From Rhodococcoides fascians A44A (GTDB taxonomy: Bacteria; Actinomycetota; Actinomycetes; Mycobacteriales; Mycobacteriaceae), in NCBI RefSeq assembly GCF_000760735.1, contig NZ_JMEX01000001.1, forward strand, positions 38,651 to 102,650: 64,000 bases of DNA, given 5' to 3'. The position numbers and the translations under genes are program-made. The notes under the pieces are model-generated. The model saw only the letters and a list, made by a program, of their open reading frames with translations, was not told where the DNA came from and did no database searches. Shown piece by piece: positions 42,002-50,581 of the stretch. Numbering within the stretch: position 1 is the stretch's first letter; every line of letters begins with the position of its first letter.

Positions 42002-42357
42002 ACCACCGACACCTGAAATCTCAGTGGTGCGGGTCGACCGCGCCCACGTGCAGCTCGATCAGACGAAGCACGCCCGATCGGATGGAGCGCGCCCCGCACC
42101 GGGGCCACGGCGGTCGGTGCTCAACCCCTGGGGCGGGGCGCACCTTCCACTGTAGGTCGGCATCGGCGTATCAACGTCGGGGTGGAGGGTGGCGCGGGAA
42201 ACAGTGGGGGAGCCATCCTTTACCCGGGGGGGAGTGGAAAAAAGACGACCTGTCTCCCGCGCCTGCCGCACCCGAAAAAAGGGACCACCACTTCTCGGAT
42301 GCGACGGGTGAAATATTAACCGCCGCCAGTGATGGCACAGTGAGGGCGGGGTGGTGG
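42002..42357. other. Convergent intergenic region
   Basis: 350 bp between the plus-strand WhiB-like gene and a minus-strand gene. It contains G-rich tracts (CCCGGGGGGGAGTGG near 42220) and A-tracts (AAAAAAG twice). A transcription end point would be expected here, but no clean stem-loop was found. Confidence 0.4.
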
Positions 42358-42735
42358 TCATAGCCCGAAGCTTTCCCCGAGTACGGGCCGGTTGTCGGCG
42401 ATGGTGCGCATCAATTGCGCCAACGCCAGCGCCCCGATCGGATCATCGATATGGTGGCGGGCCATCAACTCCACCTCCCCGGTTTCGGCGACCACCTCGA
42501 GCAGTTCGGCCGAGGCACGGTCGGCGAACCCCGGACCGGACAGGGTGTTGATGGTGCGCAGCAGCGCTGCGAACCGTTCTGCGGTCTCGGCGCGCACCCC
42601 GCGGTGTATGACGCCGAATGCATCGCATGCTTCCGGGGAACACAACTGCGTCAGAATGCCGAGTTCGGCCTCGTGCAGCTCCGCCCAGTCCGCAGGCGTG
42701 CGTGCGGTGTCGTCGGTGCCGTCGGGTGGGTTCAT
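42358..42735 (-). CDS. Hypothetical protein
   Basis: 125 residues from ATG 42735, which overlaps the upstream stop (ATGA). Soluble, helical, acidic (ADWAELHEAELGILTQLCSPEACDAFGVIHRG ... VAETGEVELMARHHIDDPIGALALAQLMRTI). No family recognised. Last gene of a three-gene minus-strand operon. Confidence 0.6.
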   Translation of the reverse strand: MNPPDGTDDTARTPADWAELHEAELGILTQLCSPEACDAFGVIHRGVRAETAERFAALLRTINTLSGPGFADRASAELLEVVAETGEVELMARHHIDDPIGALALAQLMRTIADNRPVLGESFGL

Positions 42736-43565
42736 CGGGGGTCTCCTGGACGATATGCAGCAGCGGCGAGGTCGGTGAGCAGACGATGATGCTCGACGCT
42801 CCCGACGGGCAGGGTCGCGAGCTGTGCGCGGGCGGCGGTGATGCGGTCGTAGCGCTGCACGGCCTGCTCGTCTTCGTCGGTCACCGTCCCGTGGTGGCGC
42901 ACCGTGATGATGCCGCGGTCGGGGTGGGCGGTGATGTCGCCGCCAAGTCGTTGCGCGAGCAGTCCGGCTGCTGATTCGGCGGCCGAGTGCGGTAGTGGTC
43001 CGAGGACGGTTTTCGAGTCGGGGATCGGTCCCGGCCGCACGGTACGGATGTGTACGAACCACCCTGCGCCGTCGCCGTCGCTGTCGCCATCTGCGTTGCT
43101 GCTGTCGTCGCTGACGGTTGAGTCGCTGATGGTTGCGGCAATGATGTCGAGGACGTCGGCGGGCGGCGGGAGGTGCACGCGTCGTACGCCGGCGGCGTAG
43201 GTGGGGTCGGCGGCGAGAGCGCACGCGATCTCACCGGTACTGCCGATCACTGTCGTCGATCGCTCGTCGTTGCGGCCGGTGGGGTCGTTGTGGGTGTGGT
43301 CGGTGAGGGCGGCGGCGACGCGGCCTGGCTCGTATGTGGTGATGACGTTGTGGGCTTGGGTGATCGCGAACCCGGCTGCGGCGGTCCCGGTGTGGAAGTC
43401 GCCGCGATAGTGCACGAAACCAGGGTCACCGTACTGGTCGAGTGTCGCGACCTCCACACCGATCAGCACGCGTGGGCAATGCTCAGTCGTGGACGATGCG
43501 GGCTGTCGGTCGGCGGGGGCGGGTGCAGTGCCGGGGTGGGTGGTGCCGGTGGGTGTGGTGGTCAT
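42732..43565 (-). CDS. Hypothetical protein
   Basis: 277 residues from ATG 43565, 8 bp after the previous gene. It begins with a Thr/Pro-rich disordered stretch, then VLIGVEVATLDQYGDPGFVHYRGDF and an alpha/beta body with Asp-rich inserts. It has two similar halves ending in hydrophobic-acidic strands, but no recognised domain. Coupled to the downstream gene by ATGA. Confidence 0.6.
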   Translation of the reverse strand: MTTTPTGTTHPGTAPAPADRQPASSTTEHCPRVLIGVEVATLDQYGDPGFVHYRGDFHTGTAAAGFAITQAHNVITTYEPGRVAAALTDHTHNDPTGRNDERSTTVIGSTGEIACALAADPTYAAGVRRVHLPPPADVLDIIAATISDSTVSDDSSNADGDSDGDGAGWFVHIRTVRPGPIPDSKTVLGPLPHSAAESAAGLLAQRLGGDITAHPDRGIITVRHHGTVTDEDEQAVQRYDRITAARAQLATLPVGSVEHHRLLTDLAAAAYRPGDPR

Positions 43566-43573
43566 CGGCTGGT

Positions 43574-44011
43574 TCACCGTGCCTGTGCGTAGTCGCGGGC
43601 ACCGGAGGTCTCGGCTGTGTCGGGATCCCCGGTGGCCGCTGGTGCGTCGGCACCTTCCGCACTGGTGGTGGTGTCGCGGTCGGGTGCGGGACGGACGATG
43701 CGGGGTTTGCGCGTCGTGGTTGTCTTGCCGCCGGCGGGTGATGGTGTCTTCTTGAGCAGGCTGGTGGGCACTTTCAATCCGGCGGTGCGGAGTTCGGTGG
43801 CGGTCCATCCGCTGTCGAGTGCTGCTTTGATGGCGGCGGTTTCGGCGGCGGCCGCGTTCTTCTCTGTCTCGGCTGCGGCGGCAAGTTTCTCGGCGGCGTC
43901 GGCGCGGGTGTTCTGTGCATCGACGATGCGGTCGATGTAGTCGAGGCGGTTCGCGAGTGCGGCTTGTGCGGCGGCGCGGACAGAGGTCGGGTCGAGTGCA
44001 GGGGTGCTCAT
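43574..44011 (-). CDS. Hypothetical coiled-coil protein
   Basis: 145 residues from ATG 44011 (AAAGG upstream). Residues about 15-70 are an Ala/Glu-rich helix likely to form a coiled coil (YIDRIVDAQNTRADAAEKLA...). A short WTATELRTAGLKVP helix-turn-helix-like segment follows, and then a basic Thr/Lys/Arg linker (TTTTRKPRIVRP). It may bind DNA. First gene of the minus-strand operon, divergent from the toxin-antitoxin pair. Confidence 0.6.
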   Translation of the reverse strand: MSTPALDPTSVRAAAQAALANRLDYIDRIVDAQNTRADAAEKLAAAAETEKNAAAAETAAIKAALDSGWTATELRTAGLKVPTSLLKKTPSPAGGKTTTTRKPRIVRPAPDRDTTTSAEGADAPAATGDPDTAETSGARDYAQAR

Positions 44012-44180
44012 GATGGCAGAGCCTTTCGAGGCTACGAAGGAAACGCCCGAGCGCACACCGGTGGATGGTGTGTGGGCGCTGTGTCTGTCGTGGCCTCGGG
44101 CGTCCTGCATGACGTCCGAATCCGTGCACAACGGTATCGAATCGGGCCGCTCGATGCACGCCCACCATAACTGCTATGTC

Positions 44181-44210
44181 TTGCACAGCATATACCGTGC
44201 AAGGTATACT
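44181..44210 (+). promoter_or_regulatory. Promoter and operator of the toxin-antitoxin pair
   Basis: -35 TTGCAC (44181-44186), 18-nt spacer, -10 TATACT (44205-44210). A perfect dyad TTGCAC-N10-GTGCAA covers 44181-44202, overlapping the -35 box, the expected autorepression site of the HigA-type antitoxin. The toxin GTG at 44217 is 6 nt past the -10 box, so the mRNA may be leaderless. Confidence 0.75.
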
Positions 44211-44213
44211 CGG

Positions 44214-44612
44214 GTGGTGGATGTTGATGCACCGGAAGAGTTCTTCGACTGGCTCGATCGCATCGAGACGAAGGCCGATGCGGGAGACCCGGCGTCGGTG
44301 CGGGTGCTTGCTCGGGTGACCGATGCGTTGGTGCAGCTGCGTGAACTCGACGGTCCGCCGTCGGAGGATCGGCCGGATCTCAAACGCGTGCGGCAGTCGA
44401 AGCGGTTTCCGGTGTGGCGGACGGCGCATCCGTTCGATGCACAGATCGCGTTGCGGTTGATCTGCTGGTTTCCGCCCGACAGTACGAGGGTGGTGGTGGC
44501 GTTGTTCGCGGCCGACAAGGCGCGGATGGGTGATGTGTTCTACGACGGAGTCGGCGTCAGGGCTGATGTCGCGATCGAGCGGTGGCTCCGCGAGAGTGAA
44601 GGAGAGCAATGA
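44214..44612 (+). CDS. RelE/HigB-like toxin
   Basis: About 132 residues (GTG 44214 or 44217). The core follows the HigB/Gp49 pattern: an N-terminal helix pair (FFDWLDRIETKADAGDPASVRVLARVTDALVQLREL), then LKRVRQSKRFPVWRTAH and strands LRLICWFPPDSTRVVVALFAADKARMG. It would be a ribosome-dependent mRNA interferase inhibiting translation. Toxin first, antitoxin second is the HigBA order. Stop overlaps the antitoxin ATG (ATGA). Confidence 0.8.
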   Translation: MVDVDAPEEFFDWLDRIETKADAGDPASVRVLARVTDALVQLRELDGPPSEDRPDLKRVRQSKRFPVWRTAHPFDAQIALRLICWFPPDSTRVVVALFAADKARMGDVFYDGVGVRADVAIERWLRESEGEQ

Positions 44613-44959
44613 TGGGTGAGAAGAGAACGTTCAGGCGCGCGAACGAGCGGATCGAACAACTGCGCACCAAGCCCGCGATCGCGAACACGGTGGCCGTGTT
44701 CGCGGCCGAACGCGAGAAGATGAACCGCGTGTACGCGGAAGGGCTCGCTGACATCCGGAAAGCCGGCAATCTCACGCAAATGGAGATGGCAGCGTTGCTC
44801 GGAACGAATCAGGGTGCGGTGTCGAGGATCGAGAGCCGCGATGATCTGTTGTTGTCGACGCTGCGGCAGTACCTCACTGCCGCCGGCGCTGTGCACCCGA
44901 AAATCGTCGTCGAAAAAGACGGCGTCGAAATCGCACTCGACCTCGACGCCTTCGCCTGA
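44609..44959 (+). CDS. XRE-family (HigA-like) antitoxin
   Basis: 116 residues. The HTH (LADIRKAGNLTQMEMAALLGTNQGAVSRIESRDDLLLSTLRQYLTAAG, residues about 45-95) is of the Cro/C1 type seen in HigA antitoxins. The N-terminal part probably wraps the toxin. It is expected to repress its own promoter through the TTGCAC dyad. The pair would stabilise the element by post-segregational killing. Confidence 0.85.
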   Translation: MMGEKRTFRRANERIEQLRTKPAIANTVAVFAAEREKMNRVYAEGLADIRKAGNLTQMEMAALLGTNQGAVSRIESRDDLLLSTLRQYLTAAGAVHPKIVVEKDGVEIALDLDAFA

Positions 44960-44979
44960 CTGCGTGCGTACAAGCTTGA

Positions 44980-46185
44980 CTACTTCTGTGGTGGATTCGG
45001 TTTCGTCTCGTGTTCGATGACCGCTTCAGGGGGGATGTGTCCGCCGTCGGGCCACGTTGTGGTGGCGTCGAATTGAATCTCTGCGGTGTGGCCGGAGCCG
45101 AAACCTCGTGCATCGGTGAGGTCGGTTCCGTTGCGTAGGTCGGCTCCGTGGAAGGCCGTCATGGTGAGGCTGGCTCCGCGAAGGTTCGCGCCCGCCATGT
45201 GGGTGTACGACAACACTGCATGATCGAGTTCCGCGCCGGTCAAGTTTGCGTCGATCAAACGTGTACTGCCGAAGTTGGTCGCTCCGCAGTTCGCGTTCCG
45301 CAGTTGGGCTTTGCTCAAATCTGCTTGGTAAAGGAACGCGCTCATCAGCTTGGCATTGTTCACGTTCGTGCCGATCATGTGTGCTCCGTTGAGTTTGGCG
45401 TTAAAGAGGTCCGCGTTCTCCATGTATGCCCAGTTGAAGTTCGCGGACGACAGTTGGCACCCCGAAAAGTTCGCACCCTTCAGGTTGGCGGTGACGAAAC
45501 GGGCTCGGGTGTCGAAGTTACTGTTTGAGAAGTCCGCACCGTCGAGGTGCGCGCCGGACAGATCGAAGTCCGCGCCGACCCATGATGGTTCTCCCAGAAC
45601 CTCGGGCATTCGTCTGAGGTGATGTCGAATCGTATCGATTATCGCTGTACGCACCCGTTCCTCCTCCTGGCGCAGGATTGTCGCGTTGGACAGCCACGCC
45701 GTGTCGGCTAGTTGGGCTTCGAGCATGTCGGTATTCGTGGTGTCGTTGCGAAGGTACGCACACAGCAGATTGATACAGGCCTGACGCTCGGTGTCAAAGC
45801 CTGCACCGTGCCAGTCGTCGGCGAGTGAGGCAAGGGAGTAGACGCCGGCGAGGCGGACCGTGGCGGCGCGGTCGGTCAGTTGGGCTGCGCCGACTGTGAA
45901 GCGGGCGCGTAGATCGCGTGTGCTTTCCAGTCGGTGACTCCTGCCGCTCGCTTCGGCGTCTTGCCTGCGGCCGCGTTCGCCGCCGTAGAAGGTGATGAGT
46001 GCGGCGATCAGGACTGCGAGGCCGCCGACTCCGGCGCCTTGTCCAGGTTCTGGCGAACCCCACAAGATCCAAACCACTCCGACCACGACGAGTACAGCTG
46101 CGCCGGCGACGACTCGTGTCGCCGTCGTGGTCGGCATCAGTCGGCGTAGCCCCTTGCGTACGTCGGGGCGGTTCAATGCACTCAT
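44980..46185 (-). CDS. Membrane-anchored pentapeptide-repeat protein
   Basis: 401 residues. Two hydrophobic segments at about 25-65 (VVAGAAVLVVVGVVWILWG and VGGLAVLIAALITFY) are followed by a helical linker. From about 205 come some 30 A(D/N)LXX-type pentapeptides (ADFDLSGAHLDGADFSNSNF, ANLKGANFSG, AKLMSAFLYQADLSKAQLRN) that form a right-handed quadrilateral beta helix. Such proteins can mimic DNA or serve as scaffolds; the membrane anchor argues for a surface role. Convergent with the antitoxin gene. Confidence 0.85.
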   Translation of the reverse strand: MSALNRPDVRKGLRRLMPTTTATRVVAGAAVLVVVGVVWILWGSPEPGQGAGVGGLAVLIAALITFYGGERGRRQDAEASGRSHRLESTRDLRARFTVGAAQLTDRAATVRLAGVYSLASLADDWHGAGFDTERQACINLLCAYLRNDTTNTDMLEAQLADTAWLSNATILRQEEERVRTAIIDTIRHHLRRMPEVLGEPSWVGADFDLSGAHLDGADFSNSNFDTRARFVTANLKGANFSGCQLSSANFNWAYMENADLFNAKLNGAHMIGTNVNNAKLMSAFLYQADLSKAQLRNANCGATNFGSTRLIDANLTGAELDHAVLSYTHMAGANLRGASLTMTAFHGADLRNGTDLTDARGFGSGHTAEIQFDATTTWPDGGHIPPEAVIEHETKPNPPQK

Positions 46186-46638
46186 CCATCAATCATGCCC
46201 AGCGGGTGGCTGCGGTATCCGAACGCAGATGTGCGCCTACTAATAGAGGCCAAGCACGGTTGCCCCCAACTGGGGATCGGACTGTGTCCTCATGTGGATG
46301 TCCGAGAGTTCCTGGGCCGCTCCGCTCGGTCTCAGGCACCCACAATCGGGCCCGAAATCCACAGCCGGGGACAACCGCCGGCCGCGCAACCTGTGGCTCG
46401 CGAAATCGGAACTCGCTGCGCTCGTCCTGGCGTCTTGGGGGAGACCCCCTCCGCAGGCTCCGTGTGCCACCCCCACTTGCTCCGCCCGGAGCAAGTGCCC
46501 CGGGCGGAGCAAGCTATAACTTGGGTGCCCTAAATCTGGCGATTTCGGCGGTCACCTGCCACACTGGCTCGTGTGGGTCCCCAGGTGTGGGGTCGCTGCG
46601 CTGGCCGGATGAACGTTTACGGACGTGAGGAGCGGGTG
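46186..46638. other. Candidate oriT region upstream of mobilisation genes
   Basis: 450 bp with no supported gene, directly upstream of the MobC-like and relaxase genes, the usual place of oriT. ACTTGCTCCG-CC-CGGAGCAAGT is a perfect palindrome at 46475-46496, and CTTGCTCCGCCCGG (46476-46489) is repeated inverted as CCGGGCGGAGCAAG (46500-46513), so three related arms lie within 40 bp. A nic site cannot be placed by eye. Confidence 0.6.
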
Positions 46639-47019
46639 ATGGGTGAGACCAAAGCGGGGTGGTTGCGCACCCGTCAGTCGAACGTCGTCGGCGGGCGGAT
46701 GCACCGGCACGTGGTGAAGTTGACCGATGAGCAGGAGCTCGCGGTGCAGGCGGCTGCTCGGGTGCAGGGTGTGACGGTCGCGCGGCTGCTCGCGGACTCC
46801 GCGTTGAAGGCTCCGCGTGCGTCGGTGTCTCGTGAGGACCTGACGGAGTTGTTCGCGGTCGCCAAGCTCATCGCAGCGGTCGGCCGGAACCTGAACCAGT
46901 TGGCAAAGGTGGCGAATGCGACGGGGGAGTTCGCACCGGAGACCGAGGCTGCTGCGGCGGCGGTTCGTCGGGTGTTCGATCGCATCGAGCGGCTCCCACG
47001 GGATCTGGTGGGGCGTTGA
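46639..47019 (+). CDS. MobC-like relaxosome accessory protein
   Basis: 126 residues from ATG 46639 (GAGGAG upstream). A ribbon-helix-helix-like start (HRHVVKLTDEQELAVQAAARVQGVTVARLLADSAL) and the MobC-type LIAAVGRNLNQLAKVANATGEF segment are typical of MobC/MbeC proteins that bind oriT and help the relaxase nick. The stop overlaps the TTG start of the relaxase. Confidence 0.85.
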   Translation: MGETKAGWLRTRQSNVVGGRMHRHVVKLTDEQELAVQAAARVQGVTVARLLADSALKAPRASVSREDLTELFAVAKLIAAVGRNLNQLAKVANATGEFAPETEAAAAAVRRVFDRIERLPRDLVGR

Positions 47020-48911
47020 TTCCGAACATCACACGCGGCGCAAAGATGACCGGGCTGGTGGTGTATCTCGCCGGTCCGGGTAAGTCGAACGAGCACGAGA
47101 ACCAGCACGTCGTCGCCGGCCACGAGGCCATCATGTTCACGGCGCCGACGGGAGAGCTGTCACACGAGGATGCGATCGGGCTCGCCGGAAAGTTGGACAC
47201 GGCGCGAGTGGTGTTCGGTACCGAAGTGTCGGTGACGAACAAGCGCGCGATGTCGGCGGCGCTCGACGACGGTGTATCCCGGTCTGTCGCGTTGGCCGAT
47301 GCGACATCGGACCAGAACGTGTGGCATTGCTCGCTGTCGCTGAACCCGGACGAGGGGGAATTGTCGGACGAGAAGTGGGCGGCGATCGCGGCGGACTTCA
47401 TGAAGGAAATGGACTTCGACGACCCGGACTCACCGCGCGCACCGGCACGCTGGGTGGCGATCCGGCACGGCAAAACCAAGGCCGGCGGCGACCACATTCA
47501 CATCGCGGCCTCCGCTGTCCGCGAGGACGGTACAAAGGTCAACACGTTCAACGATTTCAAGCGTGCCCATCAAGCGTGCAACACCCTCGAACACCGCTAC
47601 GGATTGGAGGTTCTGACGTCCCGCGAGGCGGACAAAGGTACTCGCGGTCTGAAGCCAGGGGAGTTGGAGAAGGCGAAGCGCGACGGTCTCGCGGAGCCGG
47701 TGCGGGTGAGCCTCGAACGTACGGTCCGGGCGGCCGCGACAGCATCGAAAACCGAAGCAGAGTTCGTGCGCCGTCTGCGCAGCAGCGGGGTGTTGGTGCG
47801 CCCGCGGTACGACAAGGGCAGCACCGATGCAGGAGTGGTCGGCTACTCGGTCGCGGCGGCACTGACCGAAGTTCAGCGCGCGGCGGGGATGAAGCCGGTG
47901 TGGTTCGGCGGCGGGCGGTTGGCGAAGGATTTGACGCTGCCCCGTCTGCGTGACGAGTGGGATCAGAGCACCGACGCGCGTACGGCGGCCGAAGGCGAAT
48001 GGAGCTCCTCGCGTCGCGGTGCGGCAGTGACCGTCACGAACGGTCGCGAGCGCGCACGCATCGATCCGGAGCTGGTGGCACGGGCCGCGCAGGACATCGA
48101 GAAGTGGAACAAGTATCTGTCGTCGATTCCGGTCGACGATCATGCGCAGTGGGCGCGTGCGGCCGGGCGCACATCGGGTGTGTTCGCGGCATGGTCGGCG
48201 CGAGTGGAGACCACACCGGGCCCGTTGGCGTCCGCATCGCGGGCATTGGGTTACGCGGCGCAGATGCCGGCGCATCAGCGTGCACCGCGGGTCGACAAGC
48301 GGCTCAGCGGCGGCGGAGCCGCGCTGATCCTCATGCAGGCCCAGATCCAGAGCTCCGGCGCCAGCCAAGTGCTGTTGTTGCGGCAACTGATGCGCACCAT
48401 GGATGCGATCGCCGACGCACGACGAGCGGCCGGTGATCTGGTTCGGGCAGAGCAGTTGGTGGCTGTACGTAGCGCTGAGTTGGAGGGACTGCATTCTCGG
48501 TTGTCACGCAGGTTCACACCGGCACCGTCCGTCGACGTTGCTGCCGGCGGTGTGCGCGTATCTCAGGTCGAGGTACCCAGGCAGGGCGAGGACCGAGTGC
48601 GCAGCGGCGACGGCGTCGATTCGGGTACTCGAATGCCCGATGACCTCGATCCCGAAGTGGCGAACGTTGTGCGGATGACGCGACTGTCGACGGGGACCGC
48701 CGAGCAGGCGAGGGCTGCCGCGCGTACCGGCGGCGGGAGTGCATCGAACGAGGAGCTGACAGAAGAAGAGCTGCGCGCTCATCGCCTCGCAGAGCTGAAC
48801 ACACGCGGGGTCGATCAGAGGTGGGGCGACAAGCCCACCGACGAGCAGATACGAGCGTCGTCGGGGTCCACGGACGGACGTTCGAGCGATGACCGAGATC
48901 GTGGGCGTTGA
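47016..48911 (+). CDS. Relaxase/mobilisation nuclease (PF03432-like, MOBP type)
   Basis: 631 residues, TTG start overlapping the mobC-like stop (TTGA); an ATG at 47046 is the alternative. The N-terminus has MIPNITRGAKMTGLVVYLAGPG and later the metal-binding HxH motif in AGGDHIHIAASAV near residue 160. The conserved FNDFKRAHQACNTLEHRYGL segment follows. The C-terminal half is helical, with no helicase motifs. It would nick oriT and pilot the strand into the type IV secretion channel encoded at 55-64 kb. Confidence 0.9.
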   Translation: MIPNITRGAKMTGLVVYLAGPGKSNEHENQHVVAGHEAIMFTAPTGELSHEDAIGLAGKLDTARVVFGTEVSVTNKRAMSAALDDGVSRSVALADATSDQNVWHCSLSLNPDEGELSDEKWAAIAADFMKEMDFDDPDSPRAPARWVAIRHGKTKAGGDHIHIAASAVREDGTKVNTFNDFKRAHQACNTLEHRYGLEVLTSREADKGTRGLKPGELEKAKRDGLAEPVRVSLERTVRAAATASKTEAEFVRRLRSSGVLVRPRYDKGSTDAGVVGYSVAAALTEVQRAAGMKPVWFGGGRLAKDLTLPRLRDEWDQSTDARTAAEGEWSSSRRGAAVTVTNGRERARIDPELVARAAQDIEKWNKYLSSIPVDDHAQWARAAGRTSGVFAAWSARVETTPGPLASASRALGYAAQMPAHQRAPRVDKRLSGGGAALILMQAQIQSSGASQVLLLRQLMRTMDAIADARRAAGDLVRAEQLVAVRSAELEGLHSRLSRRFTPAPSVDVAAGGVRVSQVEVPRQGEDRVRSGDGVDSGTRMPDDLDPEVANVVRMTRLSTGTAEQARAAARTGGGSASNEELTEEELRAHRLAELNTRGVDQRWGDKPTDEQIRASSGSTDGRSSDDRDRGR

Positions 48912-48971
48912 TGGTCTCAGATGTATCGAGTGCAGTTGTCCGACGCGTGAGTGGAAGGTCGAGTTGATCGA

Positions 48972-49299
48972 ATGACGATCAATCCAGTGTTGGTCACGGT
49001 GCAGATTGCGGCACCGTTTCTGGCTGCGATCGTCGCGGTGGCAGGTGTGTATCTGACCATTGCGCAAAAGGATCGCAACGAATCGTCGCACCGAATGGTG
49101 GCGGCGAGTGACGTGGGCGCTCGAACGCACCGGCAGCGATGACGACAGTGCAGCGGAGATGGGATGGATCATCCTGGGTGGGTTGCTCGATTCGGATCTG
49201 GCGACCGACAGCGAACGGGCGATCATCGAGGCATTGGCAGAACAGGTCGCGGGAAGCGATACTGGGGACGAGACCGACACCACGGACGGAGATCAGTGA
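48972..49299 (+). pseudogene. Frameshifted small membrane protein
   Basis: ATG 48972 opens a frame with one transmembrane segment (IAAPFLAAIVAVAGVYLTIAQK) then RNESSHR, after which the frame ends in a short tail. The overlapping frame continues with RTEWWRRVTWALERTGSDDDSAAEMGWIILGGLLDSDLA... to 49299. Joining the two near 49095 gives a natural sequence (...ESSHRTEWWRRVTWALE), so a single base change has broken the gene, or the sequence has an error. Confidence 0.65.
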
Positions 49300-49466
49300 T
49301 GACATCGAGCGCCGGTAGCAGTGCCCGCGCCGTCTCTGGCGGTCAGCCGAAGCGGGTGCGCAGCATGGCGGTACGGAGGGCGGCTGCGAAGGTTGCAGTC
49401 AAGGCCGCCCAGAAGCAAGGCAAAGAACCGGACCCCCAGATGGTTGCGCTCGCTGCGTCACGATAA
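49299..49466 (+). CDS. Small basic protein, unknown
   Basis: 55 residues; the ATG shares one base with the upstream TGA (TGATG). Rich in Lys, Arg and Ala (KRVRSMAVRRAAAKVAVKAAQKQGK), like a nucleic-acid-binding tail. No family recognised. It ends the mobilisation operon. Confidence 0.5.
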   Translation: MTSSAGSSARAVSGGQPKRVRSMAVRRAAAKVAVKAAQKQGKEPDPQMVALAASR

Positions 49467-49760
49467 ATCGCGCGGGAGGCGTCTCGTAGCTGGAGTTGAT
49501 AGTGCGATCACAGCCTGCGAGAAACTGACCGAGAAGCGGTGCGCCACTATTGCCGTATTGACTGGCGCGCCTTGGTGGGTGCGCTGCGAAAAAGCGCCTC
49601 ATTGGACAGCTCAGTTATCGAAACTGTCGGTGCACGGAACTCGGGGGTGTCGGTAGTCACATAGCAGCCGCATCGGGTGCGGGACACCGCGAGGACAGGC
49701 CTTTCGTTGTGGCGGCGTGCCACCCGCGACGGCAGCATTCCGGTCCTATAGTGCGACGGT
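49467..49760. other. Intergenic region with promoter
   Basis: About 290 bp with no supported gene. A TATAGT -10 box at 49747-49752 sits 8 nt before the ATG at 49761, suggesting a short-leader or leaderless promoter. Confidence 0.45.
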
Positions 49761-50483
49761 ATGGACCATGGTGACGACGATGCGGTCGTGATCCCCGTGA
49801 ACTTCGGGACGGGTCGTGGTCGGCGTGCGCGCAGCGGCGACGGCGAGCACATCGATACCAGCGGCGAACACGCCGCGGGCCCGCTCGCCTCGGTCGATGA
49901 TGCCGATGCCGCCTACGACGCGTTTGATGATTTGGTGATCGAGCTGACGCCGCGGCAGCGTTGCTTCGTTGAGACCGCAGCCTGGCTGCTCGCCGACGAT
50001 GTCTACGACGCCGCCGAAGACATCGCCGCCCACCCCGAGACTGCGTCCCGGGATATCTCGATCCTCAGCGACTTCCCACCCTGTACTTGGACTCAACCGG
50101 TGTCGTGGTGGCGTGAGCAGGCCCGCTGTTTCGACGACCTCGCCGAAGAAGCTCAAAACGGGGCAGACCCTGAACCGCGCAGCACGGGGGAGGAAATGGC
50201 CCTGCATCTGATCCTTGGGCGTGCCCGCGCCTTGGCCACCGATGAACCCGAGATCCGAGCCGAACTCGTCAATGGCATCGACGCACACCCCAGCGACGAC
50301 GACTGGGACGGGCCCCTGGACTTCCTGTTTCAAGACCACGATGTGTTGACCCTGTTCGACGATGACACCGAACTACGCTCCCACGAGCTACACCCCGGCG
50401 CAGTCAATCTCGCACCACAGGACTGGTTCACCCCGTTCGCCGACTCAGACAGCCGTCAACCGTCGCGCGGATACCGCCGCTGA
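49761..50483 (+). CDS. Hypothetical acidic protein
   Basis: 240 residues, very rich in Asp and Glu. A conserved-looking central region (DDLVIELTPRQRCFVETAAWLLADDVYDAAEDIA...PCTWTQPVSWWREQARCFDDLAEEA) is helical. No known domain. GC is normal for the backbone, in contrast with the next two genes. Confidence 0.65.
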   Translation: MDHGDDDAVVIPVNFGTGRGRRARSGDGEHIDTSGEHAAGPLASVDDADAAYDAFDDLVIELTPRQRCFVETAAWLLADDVYDAAEDIAAHPETASRDISILSDFPPCTWTQPVSWWREQARCFDDLAEEAQNGADPEPRSTGEEMALHLILGRARALATDEPEIRAELVNGIDAHPSDDDWDGPLDFLFQDHDVLTLFDDDTELRSHELHPGAVNLAPQDWFTPFADSDSRQPSRGYRR

Positions 50484-50581
50484 CCCCGGACCAGCATCCG
50501 GACGCGCAACTTGATGTCGCGACGTGCATCTCGGCGGTATGTTATACCGCAGGTTCGGTTTCATGACGTGAAAGGGTTATT

